A DNA stretch of 64,000 nucleotides from Halobacterium sp. DL1 (GCA_000230955.3 CP007060.1:1984001-2048000); one strand, 5' to 3'; shown: positions 15,250 to 24,358, counted from the stretch's first letter. Program-made: numbers and translations. The notes: generated by a model from the letters alone, not told the origin.

Positions 15250-17487
15250 CTAGTCCCGGATTCGACTCCCGCCCGGGGGCATGTACTTCTGTATCTCGTC
15301 AGGGCTGGCGGCCTTCCGGACGAACGACTGGTCGGCGAAGCGCTCGCGGAACATCCGGTAGATGCGCTTGGCGGCGTCGCCCTGCGCGTACCGGCCCGGC
15401 TCTACCTCGACGAGCGTCTCCACCTGGTCGCGGACCGCGTCGATGGGGCCGCCCAGGACGCGGGTGTTCGGTTCGCAGGCGATGCCGACGGCCCACTCCG
15501 CGGGGAGGTCCCGGAAGTACGTGCGGTCGCCGCGGATGGCGAACCCGCCCTTCTCCAGGTACTCGCCGCTCTCGGGCGTCTTCGAAACCTGGTCCGGGGA
15601 GACCATGTAGGCGTCGCCGGCGCCGCGGCCGTCCTTCCACACCGACGAACAGCAGACCGCGAACTGGGCGGCCTGGCGCTTGTCCGTCTCGGGCACCTCG
15701 ATCTCGTTCGAGGGCTCGCTCGGCGCGGAGGTCTTCAGCACCGTGATGGGGCCGCCGTGGGCCTGCGAGTGGAAGAACCGGTCGTAGCGGTCCATGTACT
15801 TCTTGACGAGTTCCTCGTTCTGGTCGGCGTCCCGGCCGCCGAGGACGAGGAAGCCCTCCGACGTACGGAACCAGCGGAACCGCTCGTACCACTGCTCCTG
15901 GTTCCGAATCGGAATCGACGACCGGGAGAGCCAGTCGACGTCCGCCAGCTCGTCGTCCGCCTCGGATTCCTGCTCGTCCGGTTCGGCCTCCCACTCCTCC
16001 CGGCGTTGCTTGGCGGATTCGAGGTCCCCGCGGGTGTTCTCGATTGCCGCGCGGGCACCTTCCTGTTTCTCCTCGATGCGCTTTGCCTCCGTGTAGATGC
16101 GGTCGGCGTTCTTCTCGACGCCCGACTCCGGGTCGAGTTCGATGGTGTGGTCGTCGATGCGCACGCGCACGGTCCCCTCGGACTCGTTGACGCCCACGAA
16201 GACGTCCGCACCGGGCACGTCGCCCGCGGCCTCCTCGAACCGCTCGGCGATGTCCTGCCACCCGTGGCCGGCGCCGCGGGCGTCGGCGACGACCCCTATC
16301 AGTTCGTCGACGAGGTCGTAGTTCCCGTACAGCAGTTCGGCCTTCTCGCGTTCGGCCTCGGCCTGCTGTTCGAAGTCGTCGATGGCCTGCTGTTGCTGCT
16401 CGATGATGCGCTTCTGTTTCTCGATTTCGGCCTCGAAGTCGGGCCGCGAGACGGCCTCGCCGCTCTCCTCCTCCTCGGTCGTGTCGAGGTTCGTGAAGTA
16501 GTCGTCGAGGGCGTCGTTGAACCGGTCGAAGGCGTCCGCCGGGAGCTCCTCGCGCTCGCGGAGCGGGACCGGCGTCACGTCGACGCGCTGGCCGCGATTT
16601 GGTGCGCTGCTCGCGGCCCCGCCGCTCGCTCCTTCCGCGGCCTCTCGCTGGTCGGCCGCGGGCTCCTCGTTCTCCTCACGGCTCGCGGGTCCTTCCTCCC
16701 CGCTCGCTCCTTCCGCGGACTCACTTCGTTCGTCCGCGCGTTCGAAGTACACCCTCGGGTCGAGTTCGCCGGCGCGGATGCCTTCGAAGAGGCGCGTGCT
16801 CTCGTCGTAGAGCGCGCGGAACGCCTCGTCGCCGGCGTCGTCGATGTCCTCCGTCTTCTCCACGTCGGCCCGCGTGCAGAGCTCCTCGGCGTAGAGGCCG
16901 CCGAAGTTGAGCTGGGTGGCGAGCGTGCGCACGAGGTCGGTGTCGGACTGGCGCATCTTCGCCGCGAACGCCTCGTAGTCGAGGTCGATGGGGTTGACCC
17001 GGGCGCTCGGGAAGCCGTACTGGGCGCCAGCGGCGACCGTCCGGGACTTCAGCCGCACCGTCTCCAGGCAGTCGACGACCTCGCCGTTCTGGTCGAGCAC
17101 CGCGACGTTGCCGTCGCCGAACAGTTCGACGACGATGGTGGTGTCCTGGTCCTCGCGGCGGAACTCGAACTCCAGGATGCGGTCGAAGCCGTGCTGGCGC
17201 ACCTCGTGGAAGTCCGCCCCGGAGAGGCGGTTGCGCAGCATCTTCGCGAAGTTCGGCGGCCGCCCGGGGGCGTCGGGGACGTGCTCGGGTGCGGCGACGT
17301 GGGCGCGCTTCGTCTCGCCGACTTCGAGGAGGAGTTCGACCCGCCCGCGGTCGAAGTCCCGCATCTTCAGGCGGACGAGGTCGTCCCCGTAGAGGTAGGC
17401 CTTGTCGACTTTCGCCCCCTTGTAGTCGTTGAGTTCGGCCGTGAGGGCGACGAGGTCGACGCTCGTCAGCTCCCGCTTCTGGTCCAT
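15250..17487 (-). CDS. rqcH: RqcH / NEMF-type ribosome quality control protein
   Basis: A 745-residue Rqc2/NEMF/RqcH homologue. It has the NFACT-N domain with the conserved Asp-Arg pair in [11 protein letters not shown], a middle coiled-coil region ([20 protein letters not shown], then [17 protein letters not shown]), and the NFACT-R domain ([33 protein letters not shown]). The family binds the split large subunit and tRNA and extends stalled chains with alanine-type tails in bacteria and eukaryotes. The linker at about 250-300 holds an acidic low-complexity insert with a repeated segment (see findings). It starts at ATG and lies upstream of pelA. Confidence 0.93.
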   Translation of the reverse strand: MDQKRELTSVDLVALTAELNDYKGAKVDKAYLYGDDLVRLKMRDFDRGRVELLLEVGETKRAHVAAPEHVPDAPGRPPNFAKMLRNRLSGADFHEVRQHGFDRILEFEFRREDQDTTIVVELFGDGNVAVLDQNGEVVDCLETVRLKSRTVAAGAQYGFPSARVNPIDLDYEAFAAKMRQSDTDLVRTLATQLNFGGLYAEELCTRADVEKTEDIDDAGDEAFRALYDESTRLFEGIRAGELDPRVYFERADERSESAEGASGEEGPASREENEEPAADQREAAEGASGGAASSAPNRGQRVDVTPVPLREREELPADAFDRFNDALDDYFTNLDTTEEEESGEAVSRPDFEAEIEKQKRIIEQQQQAIDDFEQQAEAEREKAELLYGNYDLVDELIGVVADARGAGHGWQDIAERFEEAAGDVPGADVFVGVNESEGTVRVRIDDHTIELDPESGVEKNADRIYTEAKRIEEKQEGARAAIENTRGDLESAKQRREEWEAEPDEQESEADDELADVDWLSRSSIPIRNQEQWYERFRWFRTSEGFLVLGGRDADQNEELVKKYMDRYDRFFHSQAHGGPITVLKTSAPSEPSNEIEVPETDKRQAAQFAVCCSSVWKDGRGAGDAYMVSPDQVSKTPESGEYLEKGGFAIRGDRTYFRDLPAEWAVGIACEPNTRVLGGPIDAVRDQVETLVEVEPGRYAQGDAAKRIYRMFRERFADQSFVRKAASPDEIQKYMPPGGSRIRD

Positions 17488-17557
17488 ACTCCCGATTCAC
17501 CCGGGGCGGCCCTCTGCCTTACGGTCCGCAGCCGCCGCTATCGTTGCCCCGACAGAG

Positions 17558-18364
17558 TCAGGCGAGGCTCACGTCCAGATAGAGCATCACGACCACGCCT
17601 GCCATGAGTCCCAGCGTCGCGACCCGCTCGTGGCCGTTCGAGTGGGTCTCGGGGACGATCTCGTCGCTGATGACGAACAGCATTCCGCCCGCCGCGAACC
17701 CCATCGCGTACGGGAGGATGGCGCCGGAGACGCTGACTGCCCACGCGCCGAGCAGCACCATCGGAATCTCCACGAGCCCCGCCCGGACGCCCGTGAGGGC
17801 GGCGTACGTCGTCCGGTCGAAGCCCGCGTTCACGGCCGCGACGGAGACGGCCAACCCCTCCGGGATGTTCTGGACACCGATGGCGAGCATCAGCGCCAGC
17901 CCCTCGCCGACGTTCCCGCTGCCGAACCCGACGCCGACGGCGAGTCCCTCGGGCATGTTGTGGATGGTGATGGCGACGATGAACAGGAGGAGTGGCGCCA
18001 GGTCGGCCTGCGAGATGGTCTGGTCGGCGCGCTCGCGGCCCGTGATGAGCACGTGCACGTGGGGCACCCAGCGGTCCGCGCGGTCCAGCAGCGCGACGCC
18101 GATGGCGATGCCCGCGATGACCTCCAGCAACCCGTTCTCGCCGCCGAACTCGATACCGGGGATGATGAGGCTCGTGAAACTCGCCGCGAGCATCACCCCC
18201 GCAGCGAAGCCGAGCGCGGCGTCCAGCGAGCGCTGAGAGGGGTTCCGCCACACCACCACGAGCAGCGCGCCGAACAGGTTCATGCCGGCGATGACGACCC
18301 CTGCGACCAGCGCCTGCACGATTGGGTCGGTTCCCGCGACGTCGAGGAACCACGCTTCGAGCAT
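17558..18364 (-). CDS. ZIP family divalent metal transporter
   Basis: A 268-residue integral membrane protein with eight predicted segments. It carries the two ZIP signatures: TIHNMPEGLAVGVGFG in segment IV and GVQNIPEGLAVSVA in segment V, whose His, Asn and Glu residues form the metal path. A His-containing loop (PHVHVLITGRERA) lies between segments III and IV. It probably imports or moves zinc or a similar divalent metal across the cell membrane. The ATG at 18364 starts the conserved N-terminal segment. The divergent neighbour is surE. Confidence 0.9.
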   Translation of the reverse strand: MLEAWFLDVAGTDPIVQALVAGVVIAGMNLFGALLVVVWRNPSQRSLDAALGFAAGVMLAASFTSLIIPGIEFGGENGLLEVIAGIAIGVALLDRADRWVPHVHVLITGRERADQTISQADLAPLLLFIVAITIHNMPEGLAVGVGFGSGNVGEGLALMLAIGVQNIPEGLAVSVAAVNAGFDRTTYAALTGVRAGLVEIPMVLLGAWAVSVSGAILPYAMGFAAGGMLFVISDEIVPETHSNGHERVATLGLMAGVVVMLYLDVSLA

Positions 18365-18479
18365 GGCGGACGGTGACGCCACCCCACAATAAAGCCGCCC
18401 CCTCGAACGACAGCGCAACTGCCTCCCTCCCGGGACCTGCTTCCGGAACGCATACTGTCGCCGACACGCAACGACGACC

Positions 18480-19253
18480 ATGAGCGACCCACTGTCCGTC
18501 CTCCTGACCAACGACGACGGCATCGACGCCCCCGGCATCCGCGCGCTCTACGACCGCTTGAGCGCGGACCACGACGTCACCGTCGTCGCGCCGGCCGACG
18601 AGCAGTCCGGCACCGGGCAGACGCGGACGTTCCAGGAGTTCGACTACGACGAACGCGACGTCGGCTACGCCGTCGACGGCACACCCGCCGACTGCGTCGC
18701 GCTCGCCGTCGCCGGTCTCGACGTCACCCCGGACGTCGTCGTCTCCGGGTGCAACGACGGGCCGAACCTCGGCGCGCACATCCTCGCGCGCTCGGGCACC
18801 ATCGGCGCCGCGATGGAGGCCTCCTTCCTCGGCTACCCCGCCGTCGCGGCCTCGATGTACGACTGGGCGTTCGACCCGGCGGGTGACTGGGAACCGGAGT
18901 ACGACCAGTTCGAACTCCCCGCTAACGCCGTCGCCGACGTGCTCCCCGCGTTCGTCGACGGCGACCTCCTCCCCACCGCCGACTATCTCTCCGTGAACGC
19001 GCCCGCTACCGAACACGCCGACGACCCGGTCAAGCGCGTCACCCGCCCCACCGAGGAGTACGAACTCCGCGCCGAGTTCACCGAGAACGGCGTGAACGTC
19101 GAGGACCGCTTCTGGCACGAGTTCCTCGACCGCGACGTCTCGGACCCCGCCGGGACCGACCGCCCCGCCTGCGTCGACAACGAGGTCAGCGTCACCCCGC
19201 TCACTGTCCCCCACTCCATCGCCGACGGCGCGACGGTTGGCGGGCTACTGTAA
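18480..19253 (+). CDS. surE: SurE, 5'/3'-nucleotidase
   Basis: A 257-residue SurE phosphatase. The metal-binding start LLTNDDGIDAPGIRALYDRL and the PADEQSGTGQ and SGCNDGPNLG motifs are intact. The enzyme removes phosphate from nucleoside monophosphates in the cytoplasm. It starts at ATG 18480. The gene is followed immediately by a T-run and a strong hairpin that form the left arm of a large inverted repeat. Confidence 0.93.
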   Translation: MSDPLSVLLTNDDGIDAPGIRALYDRLSADHDVTVVAPADEQSGTGQTRTFQEFDYDERDVGYAVDGTPADCVALAVAGLDVTPDVVVSGCNDGPNLGAHILARSGTIGAAMEASFLGYPAVAASMYDWAFDPAGDWEPEYDQFELPANAVADVLPAFVDGDLLPTADYLSVNAPATEHADDPVKRVTRPTEEYELRAEFTENGVNVEDRFWHEFLDRDVSDPAGTDRPACVDNEVSVTPLTVPHSIADGATVGGLL

Positions 19254-19258
19254 ACCCA

Positions 19259-19381
19259 CTTTTTGCTCTGCGGGGGGTCGCCTCCGGCGACCCCCGCTCG
19301 GCAAAAACTTAGGGAAAAAGCACTCCTCGCTCCCGATGGTCGCTCGTCGGCCTCCGCTCGCTACACTCGCGGAGTGAATCG
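19259..19381 (+). repeat. Left arm of a large imperfect inverted repeat; likely surE terminator
   Basis: Directly after surE lie TTTTTGC (19260-19266), a 10-bp hairpin (19273-19282 with 19286-19295, loop TCC) and GCAAAAA (19301-19307), which can close around the hairpin. Next come AAAAGCACTCCTC (19316-19328) and CGCGGAGTGAATCG (19368-19381), both repeated in inverted form in the right arm. The T-run behind a stop codon fits archaeal termination. The spacer 19382-19490 holds no gene I can support. Confidence 0.65.
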
Positions 19382-19490
19382 AGCGTTTCGGGTTCTCCGA
19401 ACCACTCGACGCTCGAACGCTTGTCCACTGACTGTTCATACTGCTGGTAGCATTCGCGGCCCGAACGGCTCGAAGAGCCCGGTAGGGCCG

Positions 19491-19587
19491 CGATTCACTC
19501 CGCGAACGAACGAAGTGAAGCGAGGGAGGAGTGCTTTTGGCGGAGCTTTTGCCGAGGGCTGGCGAAGCCAGCCCGCAGCGCAAAAGG
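19491..19587 (-). repeat. Right arm of the large inverted repeat; likely ycaO terminator
   Basis: Read on the minus strand from the ycaO stop it gives CCTTTTGCGCTGCGGG. An 8-bp hairpin follows (gggctggc at 19556-19563 with gccagccc at 19567-19574, loop GAA), then CTCGGCAAAAG. The 13-nt copy of AAAAGCACTCCTC is at 19526-19538 and the 14-nt copy of CGCGGAGTGAATCG at 19491-19504. Order and spacing mirror the left arm, while the hairpin stems differ in sequence. Confidence 0.65.
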
Positions 19588-19589
19588 TC

Positions 19590-21287
19590 CTATGGGAACG
19601 GGTGGAACGGTCTGTCCAGGCGAGCCTGGAAACCCAGCTCACGGGGCACGTCACGGGCGCGCTGGCCGAAGAACGACTGGCTGACGAACAGCGGTTGGGC
19701 CTCGGGGACGAGGACGCGGACGGCCTCGAAGCCGGCCTGTTCGACGTCGCGGGTGGTGAGGCGGGCGGCGTAGGCGTCGAGGTCGGCGTCGGCGAGCGCG
19801 TCGATGACGGCCTCGAGTTCGGCGTCGCCAGTGGGGGCGTCGGCGGGGCCGACGTCCGTGGCCGGGATGGTGGTCTCGGGGTCGACGAACCCGCGGACGT
19901 CGCGGGGGAAGTCGGCGTACTTCCCGATGGCGCCGTCCTCGTCGGGGGCGTCCTCGCGGCCGATAGCGCGCAGTTCCATCCAGTTCTGGAGCGCCTCGGC
20001 GAGCGCGGAGCGCGCGGCGGCCTCGGGGTCGAGGTCGGCGGCCGACCCCGCGGCGAAGCGCGGCCACTCGTCGCGGTGGACGGCGACGGCGACCACGGGG
20101 ACATCTACGTCCTGCGTGCAGAGAAGCGGGGTGACGGAGAGGTTCTCGGCGTGGGCGTGTTTGGCGAGTTCCGCGAAGCCGTCGTCTTCGACGGCGAGGC
20201 CCAGCGGGTCGAACGTGGAGTACCACGAGAGCATCGTGGCGTCGCGCTCGACCGTCTCGTAGAGTCCCGAGAGCAGCGCCTCGCGCCCGGAGTTGCCGAG
20301 GCCGAGGCCGGTCGTGATGGACGGCCCTGTCGAGTCCTCCGGTGGTGGGAAGACGACGCGGTCGGTGGGCAGGAGCGCCTCCTCCCCGGACTGAAGGTGT
20401 TCGCCGCGCATCCAGTCGAGTTCCGCGGGAGTCGTAGCGTCGTCCGGCCGGACGAACTGGTCGGGGGCGACGGCGTCCGGGTGGTCCGGCGGATGGGACT
20501 GGAACTCCGATTCGCGGTAGACCCCCGCGCTGTACCGTTCGAGGCCCTCGCCAACGGCCTTCATGTAGGCGGCGTCCCAGTCGACGTCGACACCAGCGGA
20601 CTGGGCCGCGGCCTCGGCGTCGCTGAACCCCGAGGTGTCGCTCACTGCGGCGAGGTAGTAGGGCGCGGGGAACGACTCGCGCTCGCCGACCGCGGTGAGC
20701 AGGCCGACCCGGTCGTCGACGAGCGGTTCGGCTGCCGCGAGCGCCTCGTCGAGCGAGCGGTCCTCGCCGCCGCGGCGGAGCGCGTCGTCGGTTGCGTCGC
20801 CGCAGTCGCAGTGCGGGACGGGCGCGACGAAGCGTTCGACGTACGGGAGTTCGAGGACCGTTCCGGGGCGGGCGTTCCCGCGGAGCGCGTCGGCGGCGAG
20901 GCGGCCGGCGTGGGCGCCCGCGAGGCGGACCGCCGACCGGTCGGCGGTCGGCGACTCGGCCGGCTGCTGGTCGGTCGCCGCGACCCGCCTGGCGAGACAG
21001 TCGAAGCAGGGGCCGTCGGGTGCGAGGACGGCGACGCCGGCGTGCACGCCAGCTAGCGGGTGGCCGCCCAGTCCGCCGACTTCGACGGTGACGAGCGGCG
21101 TGTCGCCGGCCAGTGCGTGGTCGTTCGCGGCGCGGAAGCCGCCGGCGCCGGCGACGCCGACCACGACACCGAGCGCGGCGTCCGCGACACCGGAGACGTC
21201 GGTCGATTCGACGGTCGCGTCCACGTCGCCGAGTGCAGCGCGGACGGCGTCAACTGCGGGGCCGTCGCCGACGACGGCGACGGTCAC
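19590..21287 (-). CDS. YcaO-domain protein with N-terminal Cys4 E1-like domain
   Basis: A 565-residue protein. Residues 1-165 look like the partner domain of azoline-forming YcaO enzymes: a Rossmann-like start (MTVAVVGDGPAVDAV) and a likely zinc tetrad (Cys94, Cys97, Cys160, Cys162). Residues from about 200 form a YcaO ATPase with E247-x2-E250-R251, ETVERD (344-349), and E431..Q434 of the ATP site. The C-terminus ends PFHPFP, close to the proline-rich tail of heterocycle-forming YcaOs. The family activates backbone amides to make azolines or thioamides; no precursor peptide is seen nearby. tbsP lies directly upstream on the same strand. Confidence 0.87.
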   Translation of the reverse strand: MTVAVVGDGPAVDAVRAALGDVDATVESTDVSGVADAALGVVVGVAGAGGFRAANDHALAGDTPLVTVEVGGLGGHPLAGVHAGVAVLAPDGPCFDCLARRVAATDQQPAESPTADRSAVRLAGAHAGRLAADALRGNARPGTVLELPYVERFVAPVPHCDCGDATDDALRRGGEDRSLDEALAAAEPLVDDRVGLLTAVGERESFPAPYYLAAVSDTSGFSDAEAAAQSAGVDVDWDAAYMKAVGEGLERYSAGVYRESEFQSHPPDHPDAVAPDQFVRPDDATTPAELDWMRGEHLQSGEEALLPTDRVVFPPPEDSTGPSITTGLGLGNSGREALLSGLYETVERDATMLSWYSTFDPLGLAVEDDGFAELAKHAHAENLSVTPLLCTQDVDVPVVAVAVHRDEWPRFAAGSAADLDPEAAARSALAEALQNWMELRAIGREDAPDEDGAIGKYADFPRDVRGFVDPETTIPATDVGPADAPTGDAELEAVIDALADADLDAYAARLTTRDVEQAGFEAVRVLVPEAQPLFVSQSFFGQRARDVPRELGFQARLDRPFHPFP

Positions 21288-21365
21288 TGCGGGTCCTCCG
21301 GGAGCATGGCTACTGGGAGGCGCGAGGACGGGAAAACAGTACGGGATTCGGTAGTGGGAGCCGGT

Positions 21366-22184
21366 CTACGTGAGCATCGACTGCGCGACGTTCGCGAGTT
21401 CCGCGGGCGGTGCGTCGGCGAGGCGGTCGTCCGCCAGCTTCAGGCGGAGTCGCGGGCGGCCGACGTCGATGGGAACCTTCTCGGTGTCGATGAGGCCGAG
21501 GTCCTCGAGCTTCGTCTTCGTGCGGGAGAACGTCGCCTTCGAGGCGATGCCGACGTCCTCGCCCCACTTGCTGATGTCGTAGAGCAGTTCGCGGTTCTTC
21601 GCCGCGACGAGCAGGCTGACGGTGACCTCGTCGAGCCCGTCACCGTCGCCGCGGGCAGTCTCCATCGACGCGAGGACGCCGCTGAAGTCCTCCTCGACGT
21701 CCGGGCTGATCTCGTCGTTCAGCGTCTGGCGGACGCGGTCGATGGCCGGCGTGCGGAGGTTGAACGGCTCGGCGCCCTCCCAGTCGGTGGTGATGGATTC
21801 GTAGGCCGTCCCGGTGAACTCGGCGTCGTCAGTGGCGAGGCCGCCGACGAGGCCGCCCGCCTCGAGGAGCGCGACCGTCCGGTCCTCGGTGACAAGCATC
21901 GAGCTCCGGGCGTCGTCGCCGAGCACGCGGAGTTCGAGGTCGCCGGCTTCGACGAGATTGGCGGTGTTGCTCGCCACGATGAAGTCGTCCATGACGTCCT
22001 TGAGCGTTCGTTCGTCGCCGAGCAGGCGAATCGACGGCAGGTCGCCGTCGAAGGCGTTCGCGGCGTCGACTAACTGTTCGACGGCGCTCCCCGCGGGGTT
22101 GACGACGAACAGCTCGTCGGGTTCGGCCGCGAAGACGGCCTCGAAGACGTCTTCGACGTTCGTGCCGAGAAGATTCGATGGCAT
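21366..22184 (-). CDS. tbsP: TbsP-like transcriptional regulator
   Basis: A 272-residue haloarchaeal regulator resembling TbsP (formerly DUF5821). The N-terminal region (SNLLGTNVEDVFEAVFAAEP) is characteristic. The C-terminal third contains a winged HTH (NRELLYDISKWGEDVGIASK, ATFSRTKTKLEDLGLI, then a wing VPIDVGRPRLRLKL). In other haloarchaea TbsP is reported to act with TrmB on glycolytic/gluconeogenic genes. An AT-rich box near 22215-22222 (minus strand, ATTAAAT) precedes the ATG. It lies between the CHAT gene and ycaO, all on one strand. Confidence 0.85.
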   Translation of the reverse strand: MPSNLLGTNVEDVFEAVFAAEPDELFVVNPAGSAVEQLVDAANAFDGDLPSIRLLGDERTLKDVMDDFIVASNTANLVEAGDLELRVLGDDARSSMLVTEDRTVALLEAGGLVGGLATDDAEFTGTAYESITTDWEGAEPFNLRTPAIDRVRQTLNDEISPDVEEDFSGVLASMETARGDGDGLDEVTVSLLVAAKNRELLYDISKWGEDVGIASKATFSRTKTKLEDLGLIDTEKVPIDVGRPRLRLKLADDRLADAPPAELANVAQSMLT

Positions 22185-22259
22185 CTATGGCTGCGTATAG
22201 GTATCCAGGGTATTTAATTTTACCGGAAGAGGCGAGTGTAAAACGGCAGTATGACGGGC

Positions 22260-24323
22260 TTACTCCCCGAAATTCCCGGTCTCGCGGGTGTGGTTTTTAT
22301 CGGCGAGGAGGGTGGCTGCCTCGTCGGCCCAGTAGAACTCCCCGTCGACGATGACCGGGTGGTCGGCGCCGTCGAACCACGCGGCGAGGTCGGCCGCCGA
22401 CGCCGCCAAAGCGGTGGGGTTGCCACAGAGCCTCGGTGGGTTCTCCGCGTCGGCGGCGACAGCGTAGCTCCCGCCGTGGCCGTCGCCAGCGAGTTGCTCC
22501 CAGGAGACGTGGTAGTCGTCGGGCCGGCTGGTGACGTGGGCGACGAGTGCGTTCTCCGCGTCCGTTCGGGAGAGCGTCTGCATCCCGTCGCCGACGACGG
22601 CGTAGTCCTTGCCCATGCGGATGCGTCGGCGGGCCAGGCGGAGCGCCGTCTCGATGGGGAAGCCGTGGACGAGCAGGCGGGCGAACGCGGTCCCCACCTT
22701 CGCGGCCTGTTCGTCGAGGACCTTCCGGAACGTCACCGCGCCAGCCACGCTTCCCTTCTTGACGAGGTCCAGTCCCTCGTAGTAGGAGCCACAGGCGTTG
22801 AGGAAGAACGTCTCGACGTTCGTCTCCGGGAGCTCCGAGACGGAGAGGGTGCCGTCCGCGCAGCGCAGGCCGCTCACCTCGCAGTGGCCGACGTAGTGGA
22901 CGAACTCGTGGTGGTCGACGAGCACGTCGGCGAGTTCCGCCCGCGTCAGCCCGTCGTACAGCGCCACGTCCATCGGCAGCGACTCCGCCCGGTCGCGGTA
23001 GATGTCCGCGACAGCGTCGTGTTCGCCCGCCATGCTCCGGTCGTTCAGCACGACGGCGACCGACATCCCTTCGTCCGGCCTGTCGAGGTAGCGGAGGTGG
23101 TTTCGGTAGGCCTCCGGGAGCGTCTTGAACACGTCGATGGGGGTGCCGTCGGCGAGCCACCCCTGGGCGCGCCCGGGTCGCTCCTTTGGTTTCAGCATCT
23201 CGACGGTGGCGACCGGTCCGGGCGCGCCGCGGTAGAAGTCGTCCAGCGACCGCTCCATCAGCTCCCGCTTCTCGAGTTCCGCGGTCTCGGGCGGGTAGAC
23301 GACGGCGAGTCGGTCGAGCAGGAACGGGAGCGTCTGGACGTGCTCGAGGTTGGGGGCGACGTGCATCGAGAGGTGCCACTCCGGGAACCGGTCAGCCACG
23401 CGCCCGAACGGGACGTCCAGGTAGGTCCGCAGACGCTCGGCCGGCGACGCCGCGTAGGCGGTCGCCGGGTCGAAATCGAGGCTCGCGAGCACGTCTCGCT
23501 CCGCGAGTTCACACTCCCCCCGCGGCCCCGTGGTCCGGGCGAGGCAGTCCAGCCAGAAGACTCGCGCCAGCGTCTCCGGGGCGTCGGTCGCCAGTGACTC
23601 GAAGGGGTGGTTGACGCCCGTCGAGGTGGCGCGCAGTCGCGGCGTCGCGCCCGACTCGACGCTCACGCTGGCGCCGAGGTAGTAGGCGAGGGGCGCGGCC
23701 ACGAACAGCGAGCGGAGCGACCGCGGAACGACGAACTCGATGCCCGTGTCTGGCGTCTCCTCTACGACAGTGGCCGGGATGTCGAGAGCGTCACCGAACT
23801 CGAACTCCGGAGGGTGGCGCCGCATCAAGCGGGCCGTCCGGTCGGGCGTGGTGACGCGGTGGGCGGAGGCCGCGTGCGTGATGGCCGTGGCGACGCCCTC
23901 CAGCGTCTTCGGGATGGTGACCGTCTCGGTGGGTGCGCGCGTGGCGGTCCGGAAGCCCACGGCCACGCGCGTCGGGTCATCGAACTCGACACGCAGGGCG
24001 TCATCGCGTTCGAGGACTGCCGGGGCCTCGAGGCGCACGACCAGTTCGACGGCCGGCGACGCGTCGAGAACGTACTCGCCCGCGTCGAGTCGCGTCCGTC
24101 CAGTGAGGGCGAGCGCCGTCCGCTCGCCAGTCTCGGCGTTCCGGGCTGTGGTGACGCCAGCCGGCAGCGAGAGTCGACTGACGACGCCGACAGCGTGTCC
24201 GTCGACAGGTTCAGTTCCTGACCACTCGGCGTCGACGGGTTTCCAGTCCGGGGCGCGAACTTCGACGTCACTGACGCTGTCACCGATACGCAGCCCAGTG
24301 CCCGTTCGCGTCCACCCGTTCAC
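22260..24323 (-). CDS. CHAT-domain (caspase-like) protein
   Basis: A 687-residue protein whose residues about 410-590 form a CHAT peptidase-like domain. The His of HYVGHCEVSG (His480) and the Cys of FFLNACGSYYEG (Cys511) sit where the caspase-clan dyad is expected. The N-terminal 400 residues contain beta-rich regions and helices but no TPR or transmembrane segment I can identify. CHAT proteins are proteases in several bacterial and archaeal defence or regulatory systems; the substrate here is unknown. The start is GTG at 24323 behind a strong TATA box. It ends 75 bases before the tbsP start. Confidence 0.82.
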   Translation of the reverse strand: MNGWTRTGTGLRIGDSVSDVEVRAPDWKPVDAEWSGTEPVDGHAVGVVSRLSLPAGVTTARNAETGERTALALTGRTRLDAGEYVLDASPAVELVVRLEAPAVLERDDALRVEFDDPTRVAVGFRTATRAPTETVTIPKTLEGVATAITHAASAHRVTTPDRTARLMRRHPPEFEFGDALDIPATVVEETPDTGIEFVVPRSLRSLFVAAPLAYYLGASVSVESGATPRLRATSTGVNHPFESLATDAPETLARVFWLDCLARTTGPRGECELAERDVLASLDFDPATAYAASPAERLRTYLDVPFGRVADRFPEWHLSMHVAPNLEHVQTLPFLLDRLAVVYPPETAELEKRELMERSLDDFYRGAPGPVATVEMLKPKERPGRAQGWLADGTPIDVFKTLPEAYRNHLRYLDRPDEGMSVAVVLNDRSMAGEHDAVADIYRDRAESLPMDVALYDGLTRAELADVLVDHHEFVHYVGHCEVSGLRCADGTLSVSELPETNVETFFLNACGSYYEGLDLVKKGSVAGAVTFRKVLDEQAAKVGTAFARLLVHGFPIETALRLARRRIRMGKDYAVVGDGMQTLSRTDAENALVAHVTSRPDDYHVSWEQLAGDGHGGSYAVAADAENPPRLCGNPTALAASAADLAAWFDGADHPVIVDGEFYWADEAATLLADKNHTRETGNFGE

Positions 24324-24347
24324 TCACCGAACAGGTTGACTGCGGGG

Positions 24348-24358
24348 CATATATTTCT
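24348..24358 (-). promoter_or_regulatory. TATA box for the CHAT-protein gene
   Basis: The minus strand reads GAAATATATG, centred about 30 bases before the GTG at 24323, so a leaderless transcript is likely. It is one of the clearest TATA boxes in the window. Confidence 0.6.

Noticed and set aside
22260..24323. A full bacterial-type CHAT defence system with effector and target genes
   Set aside because: Neighbouring genes are a metabolic regulator, a YcaO enzyme and glyA. No effector, nuclease or membrane pore gene lies nearby.
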